A stretch of 64,000 nt of DNA from Nephromyces sp. MM_2019. Taxonomy: Eukaryota > Apicomplexa > Aconoidasida > Nephromycida. Where the stretch lies: positions 43,400 to 107,399 of the forward strand of contig JADHZB010000905.1 in NCBI GenBank assembly GCA_015657535.1, given 5' to 3'. The notes under the pieces were generated by a model, which was not told where the DNA came from, searched no databases, and worked only from the letters and a program-made list of their open reading frames with translations. The first letter of the stretch is position 1. Every line of letters starts with the position of its first letter. Below, one piece after another: positions 1 through 11,226 of the stretch. A program made the translations under genes and the position numbers.

Positions 1-329
1 TGCCCTTCGTTACTAGCACAAGTGCCAACGTTGTATTCAAAATCATTACTTTAAACACAATCTCAGGGCACCGCAATGTTCAACCCTTTCTTTTCCATTT
101 TCTGCGCTGCGTAAGGATCTACAAATACATGCTTATTACATCTCGAGCATGCTGAACTGCTACGCGCATGTATTTTTTAACTAGCTGATGCTGATTGAAT
201 TCTGGTATCTGTTCTGCAGCCCCCAACCGGTTTTTGCCTTAAAGCTTAATTCAAATATAAGTATCATAACTGCTAACTTGCCAATTTTTTGTAGAGTGGC
301 CTTTTTGGTGGCTTAATGAAATATTCGAA

Positions 330-3300
330 ATGAGGTTCCTAGCACATGCAGTCTATTTTCTGTTCGGGACGTTGATCCCGATTAACTTAGTATATAGGGG
401 TTGCAATGCTAACCTTGAGATCTACAGAAATGGTGAGCTGAACCATTTTACAACTTATAATTTAAGAGGGAACCTCGGAAATAATTTTTCATACAATAGA
501 GAAGCCTATGTTATGTTTTTGGATTCTTTGGAGTAATTAGGGCATTCTCTCACTAGATGCTGACTGCACGACGCTTTTAAGAGAAAAACTGCGCGAAGGA
601 GATTAGCATACTATTTGGCTGGCATTTGAAAGTGCTAAATAGTATAGTTTTATTTTTGAAAGCTTTAAAAGTACTATTTTGCGAGCTGAAAATTTTGCCT
701 AGGTAAGGTAGCGGTGTGGAATTGTTAGTTTAACTAGTAACACGGCGTATGCTTCGGAGAATTTGTACGCAGAATTTTCTCCGCCCTGTTGGCCAAGAGC
801 TGCGGCAGAATGAAAGTAATTATCTTTGATTTTTCCGCATAAAAGAGCTGAAATATAGCACTTTCATGCGAATAGTTGAACACTTCAATCATTCTAACTA
901 TAGTGCGACACTAAATTCGGTACGTATCTTAATTGATGAATTCCGCAGTCCCAGTAATACCGGTAAGCTATTGCTAAAATTATTCCTTCTTGAATGCTCC
1001 TCTACATTATTTCCTTTGCAGATAAGCTGTACCTACCCAAGTTAATTTTGGACAAAAGTTTCAGAGATGTAGCTGAGGCCCAAAAATTACTCGGAAGTAG
1101 GAAAATTGCTTAGCAGTTTTTTAAAGGCTTGCATATTATAATTATCATCTTTCGGCATTAAAATGAAGTGTAAATAGCCTAGAACTACTTTTATGTTTTA
1201 TATGTGCCACCTGGATTTAATAGTACTTAATACCGAATAAAGTTTCACTTGAAAGATGTGCCCCTCTTAGTATTTTTATGTTATCTCGGTGCAAGCTTCC
1301 AAGCAACTACCAAAATTTATTGGTAGGCCAATCTTCTTCACTTTCAAAAACGTTTGCCACAAGAAATAGAAAATATGGAACTTAAATACCTGTTAAATTT
1401 GGGAACTAATTCTAGAAATACAAAACATTCAGGATCTCATTGCCAGGTTTATGACACTTCGATGGGGTATACCAGCTCGGATGCACCTCTTCATGACTTT
1501 TCCATTATTTTAACGATAGGGTATGGATCGAAGTTATCCGAACATACTAAAGGTATGTTTTTAAATGTAAAATATAAAGTGGGTATAAAATGCTACTGAA
1601 ATTGTTTAGCACGAACTTTTTAAAAACAGGTAATTTTTTTACGCCCCTTTGATATTCTTTTGATGCTTCCTAGTTGTAGGAAGCCTAATCTCTGCAGAAA
1701 GAATTGCTTTTCTATAACTATCTGAATTTTCCTGCAGCGGCAATAGTTCCCTATTTCTCCAACTTTAGTGGAAACCAAGTGGAAATATGCTTCGAGTTTC
1801 CCAGCTTATACTCCAAGTTAGGATGGATTTCTGAACAAAAAATTAAGGCATATTCCTCTGAGATAAAGAAAGAGTTAGAAAATGCATTAGTTTACAGGTA
1901 CTTACAGGGAAGAGAAAGTGTATGCATGCGGCATACACAAAAGTCGCTCCTGATTGTCTAACCATTATAGCGCCTAAATGAAATGACAAATTTTCTCGTT
2001 GTTTGCATTGAGTTTGGAAGAACTCTGCCATAACTTTATATTTTATAGACTAATGGACTACAACTACTTAGGAGACGCTTTTCTAGTGGGTCTGAAGAAG
2101 CAACCCAGGAAAAACCTTTTGTGTGCAGATACTCCGCTTGATGCAAACAAAATCATGTTTCCTTCTCTAAAAGTATCTAGCGACATAAATTTTGACCACT
2201 TTACCGATGAAGAAGTAGAAGAACTCTTTCTTGATACACATTTGAAAAATGTCGTTGAGCTGGCTTTAAGTGCAGATAGGAACGCGACTATTGACTCCCT
2301 AGATTCTTCGATTCTTGATCATGTTGGTATGATGGAGCAAAAAATATTTCAGCCTCGTATTTTGAGAGAATCAATTATCCTTGACCCTACTAATGCAGGA
2401 AGATACAGTGAGAAGAGATTTTTGAACACTACCAATATTTTGAATAAGGTGATTTTTCCAAAAAATCATGATTATAAAAATCAAATAATACAGCTTAAAG
2501 AAGCGGCCGCTGAAATCATCAACAGAAGATTTTATCCCTTTGAAAAGATGCAAAACTTATACAAAGTCGCAAACATGGAGGGGCAAACAGCGAAAGAATT
2601 CGTGAAATCCATTCATGTTGCGAAACATGAACAAATACCAGAACAACACTATACGCTTTCAATAATAGAATCTCCAGAAAATGAAATGGCATATTATAGC
2701 AACTCTCTAATTAATGGCTTGTCTGATCTTTCATTGAATTTAGAAGAATTTAAAATAGTCATGACGGTGCATTTCATGGAAATTATTTTCCACAGCACGC
2801 AAGAAGTTGATGTATTTGACACAGAGACTTATTTCGTACCAAATGAAAAGTATAAGGTAGATCAAATCATAGAACTATTGGAGCTGACTTGTTTTGACAT
2901 GCCATGTACCAAATCTACTATTCCTTCTGCATTGCTTGTTTCGCCATTTCCTTATCACAAAGTGTTGTCCTCAGTAGAGAAGATAACGAGAGAAGAACAA
3001 ATTGACTTATTTCGTGTTAGGAAGGATGCAAATGTAGTACTGCTTTACACACGGCCACGAGATTTAACCTTTAGCATGGCGAAAGCATTTGTTCGGCGAC
3101 TAAGCACGCCTACTTTACTAATTACGTTACTAAGTTCTGCAGATGCTGATTATAAATGCCACAACATGTTATCTACTGGATCTTGCCTTTTTAGCCTACC
3201 ACGAGACATTGTTGAGCGTGCGATTTGTGGCGTTGATAGGAGCTTCATTGAGAAGATCAATGATATTTTCGAATCCTATGAGGGTATATCCCATCGTAAA

Positions 3301-6300
3301 TTAGCTTGCCCCGGTACATCGGTATTAAACAAATATGAACCTTGGAACGAAAGATCTTTCGCTGCTATTTTTTCTCTAATTACTGATAAACCAATGCCAG
3401 AAAAAAATTATTTTCGTGCTCAGTTTTGGAATGACTTTACCATCAACATACTAGAAAACTTGCCAGAATATCACGCGACTGAACTGGTTGAGCCTTATAT
3501 GCTGGAGCAGACAAATACCATCTACGAGAAGTACTTAGACTTGGCCCAATACCTTGGTGCAGATGCAATCAGTGCATCCAGGATACAGTGCGAATATATT
3601 ATGTATGGAAAAAATGCTGTTGAAAGAGCCAATTATATAGGGAGACAAGTTCCGGTTAATGACAGGAGTATCACTGAGGTCCTTCAACAGCATTATTTTG
3701 AAGCAATAAAGAATTTTCCTCATTTATCAGATGAAGCTGCAAGTCAGATATTATCCAAATTAAGGAACACTACAAGGATCGCTACAAAAGCCAAACTGTC
3801 AGGAGAATATTCAAACTTGATACAACATTTGCTAAGAGCTACAACTCTTGATATAGATTCGAACATTTCTTCGCTTCCAGCAGATGTGAAAAAAGAGCTT
3901 TTTTATAGGCTTCCTTATGCTGCTCGAGCAAGTTATTTTATAACGAAATTCGGTGATGTAAATTATGGTGGATTATCGAAAAAATATGCGGAATACAACG
4001 GAATGTGCCAAGTGCTATACCTTATGCAATATTTATCATTCGATGATGCCATAGAAACTGTTTTGAACCCTCCACGCGAAACACCTATTTTTTTTAATAA
4101 TGGTAGTCATAAAGTGTGCTCCAATGATCACATTCTTAAAGACACGGTGCCGCCGTGTTTGTACAGGCATCATAATATGAGATCCCCATGTTTCTGTGAG
4201 TACTATGATGAACGAACGCGATACGCTATTTTGAGAACAATAAACAACATCGAGCACAGAGACAGAGGATATTCTATTGATAAAAAGGCTGGGTTCGCTT
4301 GTGGAACCTACGAAGCTTATCAAACAGACTCTCTATTTGTGGATGATGCCGCAGTTACCCGTCTTGTTATCAACCTGGGTGAAAAATACGCAAAAAAAAT
4401 TATTTACCCTTCAATTTTTTGCGAGGCAGGACGAGTTGACGCATATCATCGTCATCACATAAAAGCATACCAAACGGACGAAAAGTTCCGTGAATTTTTA
4501 TCCATCGTTGACCCGGAACATATTTTAGGGTATCTTCACTTGGTATCCGAACTGAAAAAATGGGATCTAAAAGAGTCTTTTTTCACAGCTAGGGTAATAG
4601 ATGCATTTATACAAGAGTTAAACTTAGAAGAAAGAAAGAAAATTTTTTATGAAATAGTTAACCTATCGGAGACTAAGAAGGTTAGCGATACAGCACACCA
4701 AAGCTTATTGTTGAGCATCCTTGAAGATCCAAAAATTACCATGCTCATTGAAGAACGATCTTTTCTAGAGGATCGTGTCGATATTTTCAATGACAAGGCG
4801 ATAAAAAGCTTTATTAAAACCCTCGACAATGCATCAGTGGCGGGTTTGATCCACAGTTTTTTGGATTCTGGGTATAACGCTAAAGTTCGAAGCAATCTTA
4901 CACGGTTAAAAATTTTTAAGTCTGCACTTCCTATTGATGTAAAAAGAAAGATTCTTTTCCAGGTATATCGACATACTGGAATAGTGTCTCCTAAGCACAC
5001 TCAACGCCTGAAGTTCAGAAGCAGCCCGTTCGTGAGTACCGTGATAAAAGCTGACGCCAAACCGAGTAACAAGGTAGAATAAAAAATTAAGGTTGATGTA
5101 GTCAGCTGAAATTGTCTCTATAGCGACATTTATTTTTACTCGCTGTTTTTAAAATAATAGTACTCAATATGTTTGGGCTGGTATACTGATATATTTTTCT
5201 ATGTGTATTGGTGTGTTCAGCTATGTGTGGAAACTGAGCCTGAGCTTACCGAAAGTGTGGAGATGTCTTACTTGAGGATAGTAAAAGAAGTTATGAATAC
5301 TAAAAGACACAGAAATACAGACTCAAAAAGCAGCAACTTTTACCTAGGAACCGTACCTATTACGTTACCACGACAAAAAGTTAGCAGTTTGTAATTTCAA
5401 ATATAATAGCAATGCTGCCCAGACTTTGAGCTGTTGCACATTTAATTAAATCATAGTCAATGCATCTGCTGTGCAGCCGGTGGAATTAATGGTTTGCCAG
5501 GACGTTATGTTTGAGGCAAGGATGGAGTATGTTCCTAACGTCTATCTTAGTCTGCAGCAGTTCAACCAGCAGGAAAACGATGTTGTGCCCGTGGTAACAT
5601 ATATTGCCTATACGGATGAATACGGCTTCCAGGTTAATAACGTACACCGAGATAGCATGCATCCATCACGCATAATTTTTTGCTCCGAGTTCAGAGAATC
5701 TAACAGCTGTTATTTCAACTATCGTTCAATGTGTCTACCTATAGTTTTGCGTCAGCTTTATGGATTCAACATTGGAGCCGATAAGAAGTGCCAATATGCA
5801 TTACCTGGCAATTACCCCCACAATAAATTCAGCGTGAGCAGATAGTCAAATTCTTGATGCCATAGCTTGAATGCAGAGAGATACGTAGATTAACTTCACT
5901 ACTGTCTTTTATCTAGTGGGATGATTGTAGTGCTGGCTACAAATTTCAACCCAAGTGAAATGGTAGTTAAGGGAGTTGCGACTAGGATAATTGTAAACCT
6001 GTAGCGCGATATATTTTTGGATACCTTACGAGGGCGAAACGTTCGCAATAGATGCTTATACTTGGCAGCTCAGAATCCATAGTACTTTTTGTTTGCAGCT
6101 CTCCTGCGTTAGAAACCAGCATCCCAACGATTATTATTACCTTTTCGCAACTGGCATATAACCTAGCTGCCAAACTGACAGCGAGTAATATTTTTAAGGA
6201 GTCGATGAATAACGTGCTAGAAAGCATTGCAGGTTAAGTTAAAGTTACCGTGAGCTTTGCTTCACTGTCGTTTTTGGCTTTTGGGTACTCGGTATGTCTT

Positions 6301-9081
6301 GAGAGTTGTGCTATTGCACTATAACTCCCTCTTGTTTAATGATATGAGCTCACTCAAATAAAAGTTCCTTGCGCTTTTAGGTAATGATTTTCAAATAAAC
6401 AAATCCTCCATATCGAGCATTCACGATAAGCTGGTTGTCACATTTCAAGCTATAGGAGTTGACAGAGGAAAAACTGTAAGGTTTTAAGAGGTTGACATTC
6501 TTCAGCCATGCGAATGGTGCATCACTATATACTATGGCTATCATTTAAATGCTCGCTATTAAGCAGTACCATGCAAGCCATTAATGTTGCCTTCCTTACC
6601 TATGATAAATGAAGTGCAGTATTTCCAAAGTCTGATTCGTTGTATGAACAGTACTTCTTTCCACTAAGGTCATAATGCAAGAGTCCCTCTGCATTCAAAA
6701 GCCTCTTGGTATCCCATTGATATTCCAGAATGTTAGCTACAAAAAATCGCCCAGCAAATCTGTCTTACGATTTAATGAATCCAATCGCGAATTTATTTTC
6801 TTTCACATTAACTGTAAATATACTTGATCAACGGCTATTCCTCCTATTTTTAATCCCTGCCCATCAAGGTAAGCATTAGAGATGCTGCTGCAAAGTTCTC
6901 TGAAAAATTAATGGTGGAGCTTTCAAGTTGCGAAGCCCCTAGGAGGAAACGGCCCTCCAGAATTGTTTCCAATAATGGGGTCGAAGTTGCAATTCTTCCG
7001 CCATTGCTGGCGTCTCTCGATGCAGATTGTGTGAAAGGCCTGCAGAGTCTTTTAAATTCAGTAAGGAGCACTGAAGTAATGATTACGGCTACTCTTTCGC
7101 CAGAAACTTACTATAAAACCTATGGCCGAGCCACAGATCCCTTTCCTAACCGACAGGTGTTCGAAAATCTGAAGTCACAGGAAATGGTAAGCCAATTGCA
7201 TGCTATGATGAATCCTGTCTTATGAAATATGCTCTGCTGTATTCAGGAATCCCCAAGAATTGAATTACACTTGGTGCAATCGTGCGGCATAAACTATCTG
7301 GCGGGGTACTGCTCTCGCGCGCTGGATTGCAGCGCAGGAGCTGGAACAATAACTTTCGTACAAAAAAGCGACTATTGCCCAGCTCCAGGATCAAATTTTG
7401 CACCTTTTGATTGCGCAGTAACTTGTCTATAATGTGTAAAATAAGCTTTTACTGGGCCCTTGGCAAGTAGTACACGCCAATATTTAGCTGACAAGGCACG
7501 CATGTCGAAATATGGTGTTTCAATAGTGCATGACATGTTTTTCGACGAGGTAGTAGTCCCTCTTCTAGGAATGCGTTCTACTATTCTGAAACTATCAGTG
7601 TCACTTGATTTTTGCTAGTGCAGCTTTGCGTTCAGGATTGTATAGCTACATTGTTTTTAGGACAAACTTTATAACAGTTACTTGTGAGAAGCTGAGCGGA
7701 AAAGAACTCAGTAAATGCGTAATTTTTAAGTTAACTCCGTTATTTATGGATGCCAGCCCTCAGTGTCATGTAAATCTGGCTTTCTTCAAGGTCAGAAAAT
7801 TAAGGCTTTGAAGGACCTCTTTTTTTTGTGAGGCGTCAACTGATATCAAGGCATAACTGTCAAGGAGCTCATTAAAGATTTTGCTTCTGTGTACTGGTTG
7901 GCTATAAAAGCTATTATAACAAAAATGGTTCCGATACATCGAAAAACCTAAGTTTAGCTGACTGGCGACCAGCATCTTGCAATGGAAAGCCTTTCTGCTG
8001 AACTTTCTTTGACGAATTAGCATTATATTACTCGTGCTTCAAAACTCTTATAATTGGTAGTACCATTTTGTTTATGCCGTAAATCCCGCGGAAACCAAAG
8101 TTATTCGAAAAATTATGCCATGAAGGCGTGATGCAGGCACTTCTGTAAGCTAGAATCACAAAAAAAAACTCAAGTAGTTCTGGAAAATTAGGTATGGGAT
8201 AATTTTGACCGCGCATAGTAATATTAAGCTACTATAAGAAAACTTTTATCAGTTGTTCGGCGACACTTACGTTCACGTGTATAATAATAGTCCTGCTCTG
8301 TAGAGACGGTAATATATACCATTTCGCGGAGCTGAACTAAGTTCTTCAGTCGATAATGAATTCCTTAAGGTAAATCCTGCCTGTGCTTTGGGTCGCAAGC
8401 TGCCTAATTCGCTTCTTTTTATTGTAAAGTAAAAATTATTTGAACTTCTGCAGCAAGAAGTATTTTCCACTATCTTTATGGCTCACCCATATCACAGGAA
8501 AAATGAATGCCTTACCTTTTCTATCTATATTCGTGGTCCCATAGTTATTGTGTGACTGAAAATAGACAATTGTCCATAATCATTTTAGGCGCCGTATAAT
8601 TCACTTTTCTTCTTCATTTTCAATACCAGGCGATTAAGAATTTCATTGCTGATTGATATATATTTTGTTGTTGCTCTACTCTAAGCAAAAGCAACAATAG
8701 TGAATTTTTTTCTACAAGACGGATAGGCCAAAGTGCTGTTTATATTGTTCCTTACCGTTGATATACAAAGCGTATATGGGGAACGTACAAGTAACAAGGC
8801 TTTCGCCAAGTGCTCCTTCAACCTTCGTCATGAATGACATTGCTGGAAACTATTCTGAAGTAAATGCGAGGTATAAAAAATTAGGCGCAGGAAGGATTTC
8901 TTCATCCCCAAGAGTAAGATAGCTCGATTTATATGGTTGATACTCCCTATGTTGTAAAAAATTGATTAAGGTGTTAGGGAACTGCTTTATGTAGTGTATT
9001 AATAATGGAATGTTCGGACTGCGGTGGAAGAAAAGTTCGCAGCTTAAGAAATATCAAATCCATTGCAGTGAAAAAAGTTAA
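330..9081 (+). CDS. Large secreted protein, 18 exons, about 1857 aa, family not recognised
   Basis: Exons by phase: 330-532, 738-787, 1022-1096, 1364-1552, 1738-1897, 2049-5073, 5221-5379, 5477-5833, 5917-5954, 6099-6232, 6381-6475, 6869-7186, 7247-7424, 7488-7599, 7619-7790, 8454-8532, 8771-8913, 8995-9081. They sum to 5574 nt (1857 codons plus stop) with matching phases. The ATG at 330 opens a signal peptide (MRFLAHAVYFLFG start, hydrophobic to about residue 22). Exon 6 alone gives 1008 codons with no membrane segment. It has a Cys-rich patch (PCLYRHHNMRSPCFCEYY, near 4150-4205). Exon 12 carries a basic RRKRPSR stretch (near 6940) that could be a proprotein-convertase site. The last exons are Cys-containing and without a TM. 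The ORF's apparent stop at 5082 lies just past a good donor (AAG/GTAGAA). A rhoptry or microneme secreted protein is possible from size and signal peptide, but I could not match it to RhopH/CLAG or RON families. The exon 13, 14 and 16 donors are weak choices. Alternatively the MGN-start exon at 8776 begins another gene. Confidence 0.7.
533..737. other. Leading non-coding sequence and early introns of the large secreted gene
   Basis: The stretch 1-329 precedes the signal-peptide exon and shows no coding signal on either strand. Introns 1 to 5 lie at 533-737, 788-1021, 1097-1363, 1553-1737 and 1898-2048. They are of ordinary AT-rich composition without the strong T bias of the housekeeping introns elsewhere in the window. 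Confidence 0.5.
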
Positions 9082-9986
9082 TAAATGTAAAGTTGTTTCA
9101 TTCGATGTGCTAAAAAAGGTTCGCAGTACACTTTATCCATTGCTTAAAGTGAAAGAGGGCTTATACGCTTCGAATATACCGGCAGCATAATTATTTTTCT
9201 GGTTTGGGTTTGTAAGTTGTCTTTATGAAACATTTTCAAGTGAATCAGTTACTTTTATTACTCAGCTAAGAAGGGGCCCCTTTAACTATGCTAAGGGATA
9301 TTAACGTGATTTTACAATGTCTCTGTAATTTTGGAATCTCAGAATCTATCACATATTTCGAATCTCTACTCCAGCATTCGGATGCAGCGGAAAATAAATG
9401 CCTGTTAATTGTAATATGAAAAAAAGTACAAATGCTTATATAAGTTTTGCACAAAAATATAGATTAATTTTTTTTCATATGGTAAAAAAAATTGCCTCTA
9501 CCAAATTTTTCCCCTCCACGATGTTTTTAAGCAAAGAATAAAGTGCAGCAGGTACTCTAAATAGCACATAACGTAACAAAAGGACAACATGCCTGGTAAC
9601 GCGACCTAATAGCTCCTTTTACTGGGTATATCGATATCTTGAAGTTATTTCTTTCAAGCATGCTCTGCAGTAAAGCACTTCGATCTTAGTACGACTATAA
9701 AAGTGTGATGACTGGCTGTAGTATGCTTTATCGACGTGATGAAACAAAGTATCCCGGAGGAGCTTATGTAGACATTCTCCTCTATTATGAACTGATCTAC
9801 ATGCTCATTTGCTTTTCGTCCTAGATCTGCTCAGGAGGAAGTCTACTTAGTTATGCCTCCGGAAGTGATGGTACCACAAGAGCAGACAAACAAAGAAGCC
9901 GCCTGTGGGCATATGAGGCTAACATCGGTTTATTTCTTGTTAGAGCGAATGTTATACGGACGCCTGAAGGCGGCGTCTATAAGCCA
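9082..9986. other. Intergenic stretch with an imperfect inverted repeat
   Basis: No coding exon was found here. A Lys-rich reading frame at 9005-9190 overlaps the last exon of the upstream gene in another frame and is probably its shadow. The only structure I can support is the inverted repeat with arms near 9754-9782 and 9835-9862, listed separately. Confidence 0.5.
9754..9862. repeat. Imperfect inverted repeat, about 28-bp arms
   Basis: The left arm (9754-9782) reads ccggaggagcttatgtagac and then attctcctc. The right arm (9835-9862) is close to its reverse complement, gaggaagtctacttagttat followed by gcctccgg. The loop is about 52 bases. It could be a fold-back element or the stem of a structured RNA. 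I did not recognise a known RNA family. Confidence 0.5.
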
Positions 9987-10349
9987 TTAAGCACGTTTCA
10001 CCCAGTATAAACTTGATATCTCGAAGTTTTCCCAATACAAATTCTTCAGTTTAAATTCACATAGAAGGCTTCGTCCTGGCATAATAAAGACATAGGTAAA
10101 ATAAACTGTTTCAAGAACTTTGGGATGTTTTGAAATAGTTTCCATTTTCACTTTTAACGCGAGACTATAAGTGATATTGCGCCTAGACTTGGTGGTAGGC
10201 TGACCTAATTGAAATCTGCCTACCGGAGTTGCGCACCTATAGGTTAACTTCGCGGTTAATTGCATGATAAACATTGCGAAGATAATTTTTTTGAGCCCAA
10301 ATAAACAGCACGATGGTTTGAACATTCCGTGAAAATTCCTCCTGCACAT
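9987..10349 (-). CDS. Possible small secreted or membrane-anchored protein, 120 aa
   Basis: This is a single unbroken frame from an ATG at 10349 to a stop at 9987. Residues 12-35 contain a hydrophobic run (KKIIFAMFIMQLTAKL) that could be a signal peptide or anchor. The rest is basic and ends YWVKRA. It lies head to head with the ISCA2 gene, 161 bp apart, so both could share a divergent promoter. No family was recognised and no intron is visible. Codon use looks plausible, but 120 codons can arise by chance in this composition. Confidence 0.33.
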   Translation of the reverse strand: MCRRNFHGMFKPSCCLFGLKKIIFAMFIMQLTAKLTYRCATPVGRFQLGQPTTKSRRNITYSLALKVKMETISKHPKVLETVYFTYVFIMPGRSLLCEFKLKNLYWENFEISSLYWVKRA

Positions 10350-10510
10350 TTGTTCGAAATTGTTTTGCTTAATATTATAGGGTAGATACTCAGTACAAAA
10401 GTGCTGATGTAGCTGTCCTAAGCGTAACTGGTTCGCAATACTGGCGTTTTCAGTCTCATAAATTTCATTATTATTCTTAATTTCACCTCAGCGGTTGCAT
10501 CTTTTCAAAG

Positions 10511-11226
10511 ATGCGTCGTCTTAAGTACATCACTGACAGCTTGGCCTATTTATTTTCACGGGATCCTTTATTAATGCGACGGCCATTCCTTTCTGCTTCG
10601 GTGAACTTGTTTGCGAGGTTCTGTAGAAAGTCTGGTGATATTGCTTCTTTAGCAGTAACAAAAGAGGCGCTGATGCGGTTGAAATGCTTAGAGGGAGTTC
10701 TAAGACTTGAGGTACAAGGTGGAGGATGCTCAGGCTTTAAATACCGCTTTGAGGTAGTGCAGCGCGACTCTTTGCAGGAAGATGATTGGTGGGTCCAGGC
10801 AAGCTGCTGTATACACAAATAAATTTGATACATAACCAACGAGTGATAAGGCCCTATTCTATGCAAGCGATTCGTTCTTTCATATAGCATGTCGGTACTT
10901 CCATACTAGCCGCAGTATTCGTGAATAAATTTGTTCATCTTTTTCGTGCCCTAGTGTAGCTCGTATCATGTTGTGCTAATCTCCGCGTTGCAACCTATAT
11001 AACAATTTGAGATTTCTTTCTTCGTTGTATAATTTGAGAATATTTGTTTTGCAGCTTATTTGATTTTAGCGGTTCTTCGGTCGCAATTGATAGTACCTCG
11101 ATGGAGCTCCTGCAAGGTTGTGTTGTTGACTACAGGGATGAAATGATCTGCTCCTCTTTTGTAGTTAAGCAGAACATTGCTTCAGTTTCCCATTGTGGTT
11201 GCGGTAACTCCTTTGATGTTAACTAA
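10511..11226 (+). CDS. ISCA2: A-type iron-sulfur cluster assembly protein, ISCA2-like, mitochondrial
   Basis: There are two exons, 10511-10788 and 11055-11226, joined in phase (GATTG/GTGGGT donor, TTTTGCAG acceptor), giving 149 aa. The domain starts near residue 53 with VTKEALMRLK and shows the first conserved cysteine in GGGCSGFKY. It ends with the CGCG pair (VSHCGCGNSF). These three cysteines are the A-type scaffold ligands. The first 50 residues are rich in Arg, Ser and Leu and lack acids until late, which fits a mitochondrial presequence. The spacing and the CGCGNSF ending fit ISCA2 better than ISCA1, but that choice is an inference. In the known pathway ISCA1/ISCA2 with IBA57 build 4Fe-4S clusters for aconitase, lipoate synthase and respiratory complexes. 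The T-rich intron and 3' flank match the other housekeeping genes here. Confidence 0.9.

Noticed and set aside
1999..5082. Assignment of the large ORF to CLAG/RhopH1, RhopH2 or RhopH3
   Set aside because: Size and signal peptide tempted me, but I could see no shared motifs, and the full 18-exon model is longer and differently built.
6850..7071. Minus-strand frame over exon 12 of the large gene
   Set aside because: The + strand has good splice borders and phase agreement; the minus frame is its shadow.
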